NCBI RefSeq assembly: GCF_946481715.1
Contig: NZ_CAMLOV010000163.1
Location: 1 to 12,251 of the forward strand
Source: an uncultured Mucilaginibacter sp.
GTDB taxonomy: Bacteria > Bacteroidota > Bacteroidia > Sphingobacteriales > Sphingobacteriaceae
DNA: 12,251 nucleotides
Direction: 5' to 3'
Shown: piece after piece, positions 1 through 6,322 of the stretch
Layout of the letters: each line of letters starts with the position of its first letter
Position numbering within the stretch: position 1 is the first letter of the stretch
Made by a program: the position numbers and the translations under genes
The notes under the pieces: model-generated
What the model saw: the letters and a program-made list of their open reading frames with translations, nothing else
Databases searched by the model: none
Told to the model about the DNA's origin: nothing

Positions 1-2
1 CA

Positions 3-1052
3 GAAGTTGCCAAAGCCCTGCTGGAAATCCCGGTACCGGCATCGTTTGTTGCCCCGGCAAAAGGAACCGAAGGCCCGCATGCTACGCCTAATGCCGGCAT
101 CGTATTACCCCATTTGGCGGCGCGCACCCTGGTTGCCCTACATGCGGTGGATGCTTGTGTTGCTGCCATCGGTACAAAACATTCAACCCTGGCGCTTTGG
201 GCATTGCGTTACATGCACGATGCCAAAGCGGTTGACGGGCTGATTGCCGCTTATGGGCAAGCAAAATCGCCAAAAACAAAAGAACAAATACTGGTAACCC
301 TGGGCAGGCTTTATAAAACCGAGGCACCTTATGATGGCAGCTGGTGGTGGAGTACCCGGCCAGATTCGCATGGACCGTACTACAAAGCTATTACCTGGGA
401 GTCCTCGCCCAAGATAAAGGCATTCCTTACCGGCCTGCGCAGTAAGGCAACACCTGCAGGCAAACAGTTTTTTGCCGACCTGAACGCCCGCGACAGGATG
501 GAAATTGCTGCTTTTGGGGGCGAAGAAAAAGTGGCAGCGGCGAAAGAAGTAAAAATTGACCTCGATAAGATCAGGAATAAAAAGGGGCAGATCGGTAAAT
601 CATCTATCGAAGATATTATGCTTGCCCTTGGCAAACTGAAGGGCGATCCTGCAAAAGGAAAAGCCCTGTTTGCACAGCAAGGCTGTATTGCCTGCCACAG
701 CATCAAAAAAGGCGAAAAGCTAAAAGGGCCATTTATGGGGCAGATAGGCTCTATCATGACGCGCCAGCAAATTGCCGAATCTATCCTGAAACCAAGTGCA
801 TCCATTTCGCAGGGCTTTGCTACGGTGACGGTTACTGCAAAAGGTAATAAAACCTATATGGGTTTCATCACCGAAGAATCTGCACAAAAAATTGTGATGC
901 GCGATATTGGCGGGAACGTTTATACCGTGAAAACGGCTGATATCATCTCGCGAAAGGAAATGAAAACCTCTATGATGCCACCTGGCCTGGCAAACGCTTT
1001 ATCGTATGATGAATTTGCGTCGCTGGTTTCGTTTTTGTCGCAGCAAAAGTAA
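3..1052 (+). CDS. HEAT-repeat / c-type cytochrome protein, 5' partial
   Basis: The reading frame is open from the first full codon of the window to TAA at 1050-1052 (349 codons), so the true start lies upstream. The first third is Ala/Leu-rich helical sequence of HEAT type. A Trp-rich linker (GSWWWSTRPDSHGPYY) follows, then a C-terminal cytochrome c domain. That domain holds one covalent haem site CIACH (nt 684-698), and MMPPG near the end (nt 972-986) supplies a likely Met axial ligand. This arrangement matches the TIGR02603 putative haem-binding domain, found at the C-terminus of large periplasmic proteins, often fused to sugar-dehydrogenase-like beta-propellers. By family knowledge it would be an exported electron-transfer protein; the catalytic part is outside the window, so its substrate is unknown. 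It converges on the leftward gene ending at 1080. Confidence 0.85.
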   Translation, partial: EVAKALLEIPVPASFVAPAKGTEGPHATPNAGIVLPHLAARTLVALHAVDACVAAIGTKHSTLALWALRYMHDAKAVDGLIAAYGQAKSPKTKEQILVTLGRLYKTEAPYDGSWWWSTRPDSHGPYYKAITWESSPKIKAFLTGLRSKATPAGKQFFADLNARDRMEIAAFGGEEKVAAAKEVKIDLDKIRNKKGQIGKSSIEDIMLALGKLKGDPAKGKALFAQQGCIACHSIKKGEKLKGPFMGQIGSIMTRQQIAESILKPSASISQGFATVTVTAKGNKTYMGFITEESAQKIVMRDIGGNVYTVKTADIISRKEMKTSMMPPGLANALSYDEFASLVSFLSQQK

Positions 1053-1066
1053 CAGATACTATTATT

Positions 1067-1098
1067 GGGCGGCCACTAATCAGAAGAGTGGCCTGCCC
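1067..1098. terminator. Candidate bidirectional hairpin between convergent genes
   Basis: GGCCACT (1071-1077) pairs with AGTGGCC (1087-1093) around a 9-nt loop. The stem extends by GGGC/GCCC across a one-base bulge, giving about 11 bp. It sits between the convergent stops at 1052 and 1080 and covers the last codons of the leftward gene. No clean U-tract follows on either strand, so intrinsic termination is only a possibility. Confidence 0.4.
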
Positions 1099-1844
1099 AG
1101 CATGGCGTTATAAAACAAAAACGATATCAGCACAAAGTAAACGGATGCAAAAATAATAGCAGGCCTTGCGCTTTTTACGCTGGTAAGCACCACAAACAAG
1201 GGGACTACCTGCAACGCGTGCAATCCCATAAAATGTGCAATACGCAGGTCGCCTGCAATACGGCTCCAGTTAAAAAGCGGCAGCCCGGGGCCACCATCTG
1301 GCGCGCCAACCGTATGTGCCAGGTGCGATGCCATAAGGCCGCCCTCCAAAGCAAACACGCAGCCCGTAATGATGCCCAGGCGAATGGCCCACAACAATGC
1401 GGGTGTTATTTGCCTTGCCTTTACCCGGAAGAACTTAATGCCCATATAAAGCGCAAACAAGGTTTGCGAAACAATGACAATGCCCATTAAGCCAAACAAC
1501 ACCGAATTATAAATACTCGAGTTGTTGTAGTGCGAAAGTTGCCCCCGGGCGGCCTGCGTAGCAATGGCCAGCATCTCAAAAGTCATTGCAAATACCGTGA
1601 AATTGGCAAAGCGTTTGTTGAGCCGCTCAAATGGAAGGTACTGCAAAAATAAAGGCCAGGTTAAACAGTAAATGGCAATCGATATAGCAAATTTGATGGG
1701 TTTTATCCAGAGGTTTATGCCCATCAGTTGCCTATGGTCAAACTGCATAATAAGCAACAGCAACAGTAATAATGCCAGGTGCGCAATGCCGCAATAGTAA
1801 AGCGCCGGGCTGTTATTTTTAATTCGTGTAAGGAGTGTTTTCAT
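1080..1844 (-). CDS. Conserved multi-pass membrane protein, unknown function
   Basis: This 254-residue protein is strongly hydrophobic with about seven predicted membrane segments. The first (YYCGIAHLALLLLLLLIM) is followed by the polar stretch FDHRQLMGINLWIKPIKFA. Other polar landmarks are QAARGQLSHYNNSS and HTVGAPDGGPGLPLFNW, which look like conserved loop motifs. I recognise the style of a Bacteroidota membrane family but no named domain, and no enzymatic motif is visible. The ATG at 1844 lies inside the 3' end of the DUF4281 gene, a 26-nt overlap, so the two are very probably co-transcribed and perhaps translationally coupled. A role in the same membrane process as the DUF4281 protein is inferred from position only. 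Confidence 0.75.
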   Translation of the reverse strand: MKTLLTRIKNNSPALYYCGIAHLALLLLLLLIMQFDHRQLMGINLWIKPIKFAISIAIYCLTWPLFLQYLPFERLNKRFANFTVFAMTFEMLAIATQAARGQLSHYNNSSIYNSVLFGLMGIVIVSQTLFALYMGIKFFRVKARQITPALLWAIRLGIITGCVFALEGGLMASHLAHTVGAPDGGPGLPLFNWSRIAGDLRIAHFMGLHALQVVPLFVVLTSVKSARPAIIFASVYFVLISFLFYNAMLGRPLF

Positions 1845-2256
1845 TTCTTGATTTTATTTGTTGAATGATCCGGTAGAGTAAATAGCCGCAGGGGCCAAAC
1901 ATAAACGTGAGTATTAGGCAAGGGATAACCAGCCAGTGCGAAATGTTCTTGGCCTTTGCAGAGCGGCTGATATAAAAGCCTATGAGCAGGTCGAAAGCGA
2001 GGTAATGCACCCAGCCGGCAAGCAGGAGTTTATCGTCGCTAAAGAGCGTACGCACTTCGTGGATAGACCCAAAACCACCACCCGCTATCCCAAAGAAGCC
2101 GGCAATGTAAATGCAGTAAATAACGGAAAGCAGGATAGGGGTTGCCGCAGTACTGGTAAACCAGTTGGTAACTTTCCATTTGGGCAGGGCAATTAATAGC
2201 AGCCATTGCAAGCCTGCAATTGCACTAACCACCGAAAATACTTGTGAAGGGTTCAT
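1819..2256 (-). CDS. ABA4-like (DUF4281) integral membrane protein
   Basis: The 145-residue protein has about four membrane segments. It carries the family signature of the plant ABA DEFICIENT 4-like/DUF4281 group: a Gly-rich FGIAGGGFGS loop, EVRTLFSDDKLLLAGWVHYLAFDLLIGFYI, and a late FGPCGYLLYRI. In plants ABA4 is needed for neoxanthin formation; the bacterial members have no settled role, so carotenoid or prenyl-lipid chemistry is only a hypothesis. I chose ATG 2256 because the residues after it (MNPSQVFSVVSAIAGLQW) open the first hydrophobic segment, while a longer reading to 2298 adds an atypical extension. The next gene overlaps it by 26 nt. The regulator gene ends 108 nt upstream. Confidence 0.82.
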   Translation of the reverse strand: MNPSQVFSVVSAIAGLQWLLLIALPKWKVTNWFTSTAATPILLSVIYCIYIAGFFGIAGGGFGSIHEVRTLFSDDKLLLAGWVHYLAFDLLIGFYISRSAKAKNISHWLVIPCLILTFMFGPCGYLLYRIIQQIKSRNENTPYTN

Positions 2257-2278
2257 ATCATTTAGCTTTAAAAATGGC

Positions 2279-2293
2279 GTGCAAAAAATGCAC
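2279..2293. promoter_or_regulatory. Palindrome GTGCA-N5-TGCAC upstream of the DUF4281 gene
   Basis: A perfect 5-bp inverted repeat with an all-A spacer (GTGCA AAAAA TGCAC) lies 22 nt before the DUF4281 start, in the 108-bp gap after the Crp/Fnr gene. Spaced 5-bp palindromes are the usual site shape for Crp/Fnr proteins, so it may be an operator of the neighbouring regulator. That link is inference. Confidence 0.3.
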
Positions 2294-2364
2294 AGCACAA
2301 AACTGGCGTTTATAGCTTAGGCAAAAAATAATGTAATGTTAAAAAGAGTAGCTGTTTTATTAAC

Positions 2365-2949
2365 CTAAGTTAATTTTGGGTTGGAAAGCCTTGCGCGGAT
2401 GCGGCTTAGGCTCTGCGGTTGGATGCCCAGGTACGAGGCGATCAAATGCTGTGGCAGGCGTTCGAATATCTTTGGTTGGTTTGTTAATAGTTCGATATAC
2501 CTGTCTTCGGCCGACTGTACCATCAGGTTACGCTTGCTCTTGGCGGATGCTATAAACAGGCGTTCGGCAATAATGCGGCCAAATTTTTCGAAGCGCTGGC
2601 TATGCGTGTACAGCGCCTGCATATCAACATAGCTCAGGGTAAACAGTTCGCAATCTTCCAAAGCCTCAATAAAACTATCCGATGGGCTTTGCAATAAAAA
2701 GCTCTCGTAATCGCCGATCCATTGCCCTTCAAAGGCAAACCCCATCGTATGATCGCCTTTTTCGCTGCGGGAGAAATACCGCAAGCCGCCTTTGTAAACA
2801 ATAACCATGCTCTTGCAAACCTGGCCTTCCTTTAAGTAAAAAGCATACTTTTTTAGGCTAAGGGGCTTAAGCCTTTGCATAAACAAAAAAAGCTCCTCAT
2901 CGGTAAAATCAACAACCGAGCTTAAAGATTGGGTGATAATTTCGTACAT
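2365..2949 (-). CDS. Crp/Fnr-family transcriptional regulator
   Basis: This 194-residue protein has an N-terminal cyclic-nucleotide-binding-type beta barrel (about residues 10-120; KKYAFYLKEGQVCKSMVIVYKGGLRYF split across strands) and a C-terminal winged-helix region. The recognition helix lies in LIASYLGIQPQSLSRIRARL near the end. It lacks the Fnr cysteine cluster and the conserved Arg-Ser phosphate cassette of true CRP, as is common in short Bacteroidota members, so its ligand is unknown. Start: ATG 2949 is preferred over a TTG at 2988 because that TTG falls inside a consensus -7 box (2986-2993). The protein then begins MYEIITQSLSSVV, typical of the family. It probably controls itself or the membrane-protein genes downstream. 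Confidence 0.85.
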   Translation of the reverse strand: MYEIITQSLSSVVDFTDEELFLFMQRLKPLSLKKYAFYLKEGQVCKSMVIVYKGGLRYFSRSEKGDHTMGFAFEGQWIGDYESFLLQSPSDSFIEALEDCELFTLSYVDMQALYTHSQRFEKFGRIIAERLFIASAKSKRNLMVQSAEDRYIELLTNQPKIFERLPQHLIASYLGIQPQSLSRIRARLSNPKLT

Positions 2950-2985
2950 GCGTTGTGCCGGGTGAAACAATGAAAGTATTATAGC

Positions 2986-2993
2986 CAAATATA
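2986..2993 (-). promoter_or_regulatory. -7 box TATATTTG of the Crp/Fnr gene
   Basis: Read leftward, the box is TATATTTG, a perfect match to the Bacteroidota -7 consensus TAnnTTTG, 37 nt before ATG 2949. No clear TTG -33 element is seen. The box rules against the upstream TTG as start codon. Confidence 0.6.
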
Positions 2994-3021
2994 GGTAATA
3001 AACTATTGCATGTCAGATTTT

Positions 3022-3062
3022 GGAGAGTTAGGCGGTCTCCCGCGTACAAACAGGTCGTGTAC
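3022..3062. other. Two adjacent small inverted repeats upstream of the Crp/Fnr promoter
   Basis: GGAGA (3022-3026)/TCTCC (3036-3040) and GTACA (3044-3048)/TGTAC (3058-3062) are two perfect 5-bp arm pairs, each with a 9-nt spacer, set side by side. They fill the 93 bp between the DUF6896-like stop and the Crp/Fnr -7 box. They could be operators of the regulator or a weak transcript end of the gene upstream. No U-tract is present. Confidence 0.25.
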
Positions 3063-3086
3063 AAAGTAATAATATATTCAAAGCGT

Positions 3087-3860
3087 TTATAGGCCGCTAT
3101 TTAAAAGCCGCCAAAACAGAATTTTAAACTTATTGCGGCGCGGAGAGGTTTGCTGTTGCTGGCCAAGTATTGTGTTACTACGGCCTTTTACCGCAATGCC
3201 AAAATGATTATCGTAGTACGATCCGATCCGTTCGAATTTACCAAGGCTTACCATTTTCTCGTTTATCATAATACCGTCCCAATGATCTTCAAAAATAGCA
3301 ACAGGTAAAGGGTAATATTCTTTAGTCGACTTGATAAAGCAGGAGAAGAAATAAGGGTTTAGGTCACCAAATTCCATCCCAAAAACTAAGGGGACTTCTA
3401 TTATCTGCCCTGTTTTGGCGTTTTTAAAACCGCAATGATAGCCGTGTATAAAATAGATCCACTCACCAACTTTGCCGATTTGTTTTTTTTGTCCCACAAA
3501 AGACAATAAAGGGCAATCCTGGTTTATTGTAAGTTTTAGCTTATCTGCTAATTTAAAGATTAAATTTTCGCCCAGTGCCCGGTAATCCTTAGCGCATTGT
3601 TCAAAAAACAATTGGTTTAGTTCAATTTCTTCTGCGGTTATTAGCTTGCAGATATTAATTTCCGGTTGGATGCGATGGACGCTTACAAGGAAACCAGTGA
3701 GTTGATTCTTAAGTTTAACACCTACCTCCTCACGTTGTTCCTCTAATGAGGAAGCAAAACGGAGGGAGAGTATTACTCCCCTTGATGTTTTTATGATTTC
3801 GTCAACAGAGGGTATATCCTCAATTGAATAAATGTTTATTATTTGGGTTACTCGTGGCAA
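3087..3860 (-). CDS. DUF6896-like protein of unknown function
   Basis: The protein has 257 residues. The C-terminal half carries a recognisable block: GEWIYFIHGYHCGFKNAKTG, then QIIEVPLVFGMEFGDLNPYF followed by FSCFIKSTKEYYPLP. This resembles DUF6896, a domain seen in small Bacteroidota proteins, some near polymorphic-toxin or immunity genes. The N-terminal half (about residues 1-110) is not recognised. No signal peptide, membrane segment or catalytic motif is evident. The start is unusual: no ATG exists before residue 161 in this frame, and a stop lies four codons upstream, so TTG 3860 is the likely start. A near-consensus -7 box lies about 20 nt before it. It follows the ATPase gene by 61 bp on the same strand. 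Base composition is AT-richer than the flanking core genes. Confidence 0.65.
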   Translation of the reverse strand: MPRVTQIINIYSIEDIPSVDEIIKTSRGVILSLRFASSLEEQREEVGVKLKNQLTGFLVSVHRIQPEINICKLITAEEIELNQLFFEQCAKDYRALGENLIFKLADKLKLTINQDCPLLSFVGQKKQIGKVGEWIYFIHGYHCGFKNAKTGQIIEVPLVFGMEFGDLNPYFFSCFIKSTKEYYPLPVAIFEDHWDGIMINEKMVSLGKFERIGSYYDNHFGIAVKGRSNTILGQQQQTSPRRNKFKILFWRLLNSGL

Positions 3861-3879
3861 TATCGATTTTTAAAAGAGG

Positions 3880-3887
3880 TAAACGTA
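3880..3887 (-). promoter_or_regulatory. Possible -7 box TACGTTTA upstream of the DUF6896-like gene
   Basis: TACGTTTA differs from TAnnTTTG at one base and lies 20 nt before the TTG start at 3860, the same spacing as other boxes here. It would allow transcription separate from the ATPase gene. Weak on its own. Confidence 0.3.
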
Positions 3888-3921
3888 AAAAAACGGAATC
3901 AGCAAATCATGTAAACTATAT

Positions 3922-4656
3922 TTAATCTCCCGTTAAATGGCGTAGGTATGCTGCAGGGTTATTCAGGAACGATTTGGTAAGGTAAAAGTGTTCGGTATCT
4001 TCATAAGTGGTTTCGTGCACGCCATCTTCATCAAACTGGTAAATGGTAGCGCCAGGATAACAAATAAGCATGGGCGCGTGGGTGGCGATGAGGAATTGCG
4101 CCCTGCCGCTGCGGTCGAGTTCGGCTATAACCGACATAAATGCCAGTACCCTTGCCGGCGATAATGCAGCTTCCGGCTCATCAAGGATATAAATGCCCGA
4201 CTCGAACTGGTTGTTAAATAGCGCGAGGAACGACTCGCCGTGCGATTGCTCATGCAGTGACCGCCCGCCATAGGCATTTAAAATGCGTCTATCATCCTGC
4301 GCCAATTCATCAATGTACGAGGCAAAATTGAAAAAGCTCTCCGCCCGCATAAAAAAGCCTTCGGTTACTCTCTTCGGTGTCCACCCAAGTTGCAGGGGCC
4401 GCGCCAGTGGCGACTCATAACCCTCAAACCTGTGCCCGGTATTAAAATTATGGTTTCGGTTACCGCCGCGCAGGCTAAATCCACATTGCTCGGCAATCCC
4501 TTCCAGCAAGGTTGATTTCCCTGAACCGTTCTCGCCAACGAAGAACGTCACATTACTTTTCAGCTGTAATTGCAGCCCTTTATTTAAGCTTGGGATGTGC
4601 TGCGGGTAGCTGCCATCCTGTAGTTGGGGGAGTGAAATGCGGGAGAGAAAGGGCAT
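3922..4656 (-). CDS. Standalone ABC-type AAA ATPase (COG3910-like)
   Basis: This 244-residue soluble ATPase has all nucleotide-binding motifs in order: Walker A GENGSGKST (about 42-50), an ABC-signature-like SHGES, Walker B GIYILDEPEAALSP (about 155-168) and H-loop IATHAPML (about 190-197). The short length with no coiled-coil insertion separates it from SbcC/RecF/Smc and from OLD nucleases, and no nuclease or TOPRIM domain is attached. The closing YPGATIYQFDEDG and the DTEHFYLTKSFLNNPAAYL stretch are typical of the predicted-ATPase group COG3910, whose role is not established. It starts 38 nt after the DUF6882-like gene, with no promoter seen between, so the two probably share a transcript. 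Alternative: the ATPase subunit of an uncharacterised defence or stress system. Confidence 0.85.
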   Translation of the reverse strand: MPFLSRISLPQLQDGSYPQHIPSLNKGLQLQLKSNVTFFVGENGSGKSTLLEGIAEQCGFSLRGGNRNHNFNTGHRFEGYESPLARPLQLGWTPKRVTEGFFMRAESFFNFASYIDELAQDDRRILNAYGGRSLHEQSHGESFLALFNNQFESGIYILDEPEAALSPARVLAFMSVIAELDRSGRAQFLIATHAPMLICYPGATIYQFDEDGVHETTYEDTEHFYLTKSFLNNPAAYLRHLTGD

Positions 4657-4694
4657 GTAAGGCTATGGTGTTAAAATGAAATATGTTGATGTGC

Positions 4695-5441
4695 TTAATT
4701 TTTGTCTTTTAAGTCAAAGTAGCATTGATTGCAAACCACTTTAATATCGGCAAAAGCCATAGCAGCATCAGTCCATTCGCCCTCGCTGAGCCTTATCTTT
4801 TCACATTCATCGCACCAAGCCTGGTGCTCATCACTTGGGTCAATATCCGGGTCAGAATCGAAAGCCTCATTAAACCCAATGGAATTATTTCCGATTAAAT
4901 GCTGGCAGACAAATGCTAACCGGTCTGAAATGTGCGTACCGCAATCGACGTACTGATCTTTCAAATCATCGTATTCTTCTTGTGTTAATTCGTTGGTGAA
5001 AATGAAATAAATAAATAGATATTCATGAGGGACGCGATAAGCACCAATGGCATTTAATAGATTTGCAGCAATAGCGGTCATTTCCCACCCTGTGTAATCA
5101 TCTCCGTCAACTAAACCTTCAGTGAGCTGCTCAAAATTATTTTTTTGTCCGAAAGCTTTTACTTTCTCTAAAGCACGACTAACATGTTTTGGAGTGGTAT
5201 GGTTATCCCACCCCCAATTCCATGTATTAGTTATGGAAGAAAATGAGCCTACATCAACATATTTAAAATATAGATTTCTGCCATCAACTGATTTAAAGTG
5301 AAACGCCCCAATGCCGTGATCATAAAACCATTCTTCATAGCTGTCAATATCGTACACCTTCATAAATTCGGGTTGCAGCGACATGAGGTTTGCCACGCAT
5401 CGACTTTTAAACTCTTCGAAAATAGGTTTTACTGGCAGCAT
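4695..5441 (-). CDS. DUF6882-like protein with C-terminal Cys4 zinc-ribbon-like tail
   Basis: The protein has 248 acidic, soluble residues. The central part (about 60-150: VGSFSSITNTWNWGWDN, then TPKHVSRALEKVKAFGQ and TGWEMTAIAANLLNAIGAYR) matches the DUF6882 pattern. A second module follows with DCGTH (C167, H170), VCQHL (C179, H181), CDEC (C210, C213) and CNQC (C237, C240). The last four cysteines look like a zinc ribbon and the others may also bind metal. Similar tails occur in small bacterial proteins of immunity-protein style, which is family impression rather than proof of function. ATG 5441 is supported by a consensus -7 box 20 nt upstream. It heads a possible leftward operon with the ATPase. 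Confidence 0.7.
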   Translation of the reverse strand: MLPVKPIFEEFKSRCVANLMSLQPEFMKVYDIDSYEEWFYDHGIGAFHFKSVDGRNLYFKYVDVGSFSSITNTWNWGWDNHTTPKHVSRALEKVKAFGQKNNFEQLTEGLVDGDDYTGWEMTAIAANLLNAIGAYRVPHEYLFIYFIFTNELTQEEYDDLKDQYVDCGTHISDRLAFVCQHLIGNNSIGFNEAFDSDPDIDPSDEHQAWCDECEKIRLSEGEWTDAAMAFADIKVVCNQCYFDLKDKN

Positions 5442-5460
5442 GTCCGGGAGTAATTTTAAA

Positions 5461-5468
5461 CAAACTTA
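5461..5468 (-). promoter_or_regulatory. -7 box TAAGTTTG of the DUF6882-like gene
   Basis: TAAGTTTG matches TAnnTTTG exactly and ends 20 nt before ATG 5441, predicting a 5' leader of about 15 nt. No TTG -33 element lies at the usual spacing. Confidence 0.55.
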
Positions 5469-5513
5469 ATAGAAGAACACCTTATTTCTATATAAAACAA
5501 GCCGATAATTTTG

Positions 5514-5559
5514 TTCGCCCCCGTTTTAGCCCAACCTCTCTATCTTACTAAATAGCATG
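5514..5559 (-). pseudogene. Decayed copy of an NtrC-type regulator 3' end
   Basis: Read leftward after the nucleotidyltransferase stop, the DNA encodes CAT, one extra base, then L-F-S-K-I-E-R-L-G (5555-5529), and in an adjacent frame L-K-R-G. The intact response regulator ends H-L-Y-S-K-I-E-K-F-G-L-K-R-G-E at 6370-6326. The ungapped nucleotide match is about 70% over 44 bases by eye. Past the end, CGGCTTGT (5504-5497) recurs in the same order as in the regulator's terminator (6299-6292), suggesting the similarity extends into the 3' flank with a deletion. Two frame breaks make it non-coding. It is either the displaced 3' end of the regulator gene or the last trace of a tandem paralogue. The match is short, so chance is not excluded. 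Confidence 0.6.
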
Positions 5560-5566
5560 AAATTTG

Positions 5567-6046
5567 TTAAGCTTCGCCCCGTTGCTTTCTTATTAGCTCC
5601 AAGGCCTGTACGTCAATCTGGTCTTTAAGCCGGTTTACCGTTTTTTTGTTTTCTATAAGCTGATTGATATGTAAAAAAGGGACCCTGGCATCCTCAAAAT
5701 CGGCAACTGAGGCCATTTCCAAACATTCGTCAAACGAATATCCCTCAAGGCCTTTCATGCCAACCATAATGTCAACAGTAAAATTATTATCGAGTTGGAA
5801 ATCTGTCCAACCGGGAACAAACTGCATGGTTTCTATCATGGGGTAATCGCCCATCCCGCATTTTGCAAATGCCTTCCGCAAGGCTTGCCGGTTCTCCAAC
5901 GTGTCATCTATCCAAATATCTATGTCGCCGGTAAAACGCGCAAAACCGTGAAAATTCATGGCGTAGCCGCCAACCAAAATGTACTTTACATTAAAGTATT
6001 GAAGTGCTTTCCAGAGATCTAAAATATGCTCGTCAAAAATATCCAC
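5567..6046 (-). CDS. Nucleotidyltransferase, AbiEii/DUF6036-like (possible toxin)
   Basis: This 159-residue protein has the minimal Pol-beta nucleotidyltransferase fold. VGGYAMNFHG (G26-G27) is the nucleotide-binding Gly-Gly, and TGDIDIW gives catalytic Asp41 and Asp43. VDIMVG gives a third Asp at 92 on the following strand. All three metal-binding acids are present, so it is probably active, transferring a nucleotide to a protein or RNA. The family covers AbiEii-type toxins and MNT antitoxins; here no HEPN partner is seen. The gene starts 3 nt after a 55-aa gene, a tight pairing typical of toxin-antitoxin modules. A decayed regulator gene end lies just downstream. Confidence 0.82.
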   Translation of the reverse strand: MDIFDEHILDLWKALQYFNVKYILVGGYAMNFHGFARFTGDIDIWIDDTLENRQALRKAFAKCGMGDYPMIETMQFVPGWTDFQLDNNFTVDIMVGMKGLEGYSFDECLEMASVADFEDARVPFLHINQLIENKKTVNRLKDQIDVQALELIRKQRGEA

Positions 6047-6049
6047 CGA

Positions 6050-6217
6050 TTATTTTTTTATGAATGGCTTATGTGTAATTACCGCCTTATTCATGGTGAG
6101 GTGTGCTTTGTATAAACTGGTGGCAAGCAAAAAGCGTTCTTTGTAGGTACGGGATAGCCCTTCCTTTATCTGCCTTATTTCCGCTTCGGTAAGTGAGGTT
6201 CTTTTTTCGTCATCCAT
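6050..6217 (-). CDS. Small 55-aa protein paired with the nucleotidyltransferase
   Basis: The protein begins MDDEKRTSLTEAEIRQIKEG and continues with SRTYKERFLLATSLYKAHLT; it is basic at its end and probably all-helical. A TTG at 6271 would give 73 aa, but that codon coincides with the -33 element of the promoter, so ATG 6217 is chosen. It leads a two-gene operon (3-nt gap before the nucleotidyltransferase), as an antitoxin or accessory subunit would. No DNA-binding motif is obvious. I know of no named domain; the antitoxin role is inferred from position and size. Confidence 0.6.
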   Translation of the reverse strand: MDDEKRTSLTEAEIRQIKEGLSRTYKERFLLATSLYKAHLTMNKAVITHKPFIKK

Positions 6218-6240
6218 GGCGTACGCAATTAAGCTTGTAT

Positions 6241-6271
6241 CAAATTTAAACAAAAGGGGAGGGATTAACAA
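6241..6271 (-). promoter_or_regulatory. Promoter of the 55-aa/nucleotidyltransferase operon
   Basis: A -33 TTG (6271-6269), a 20-bp spacer and a -7 TAAATTTG (6248-6241) form a full Bacteroidota-type promoter 24 nt before ATG 6217. The -33 TTG lies in the T-tract of the upstream gene's terminator. Confidence 0.65.
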
Positions 6272-6304
6272 AAGAAGCCGGCGCTGTTTTCACAAGCCGG
6301 CTTC
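6267..6304 (-). terminator. Intrinsic terminator of the response-regulator gene
   Basis: Leftward transcript: a perfect 9-bp stem GAAGCCGGC (6304-6296) / GCCGGCTTC (6282-6274), a 13-nt loop, then TTTTGTT. It begins 18 nt past the response-regulator stop codon. Confidence 0.8.
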
Positions 6305-6322
6305 ATCTGTATAAATTTATAG

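Noticed and set aside
380..805. 141-codon - frame opposite the cytochrome gene
   Set aside because: Shadow of the + strand gene, which has the CxxCH and MMPPG motifs.
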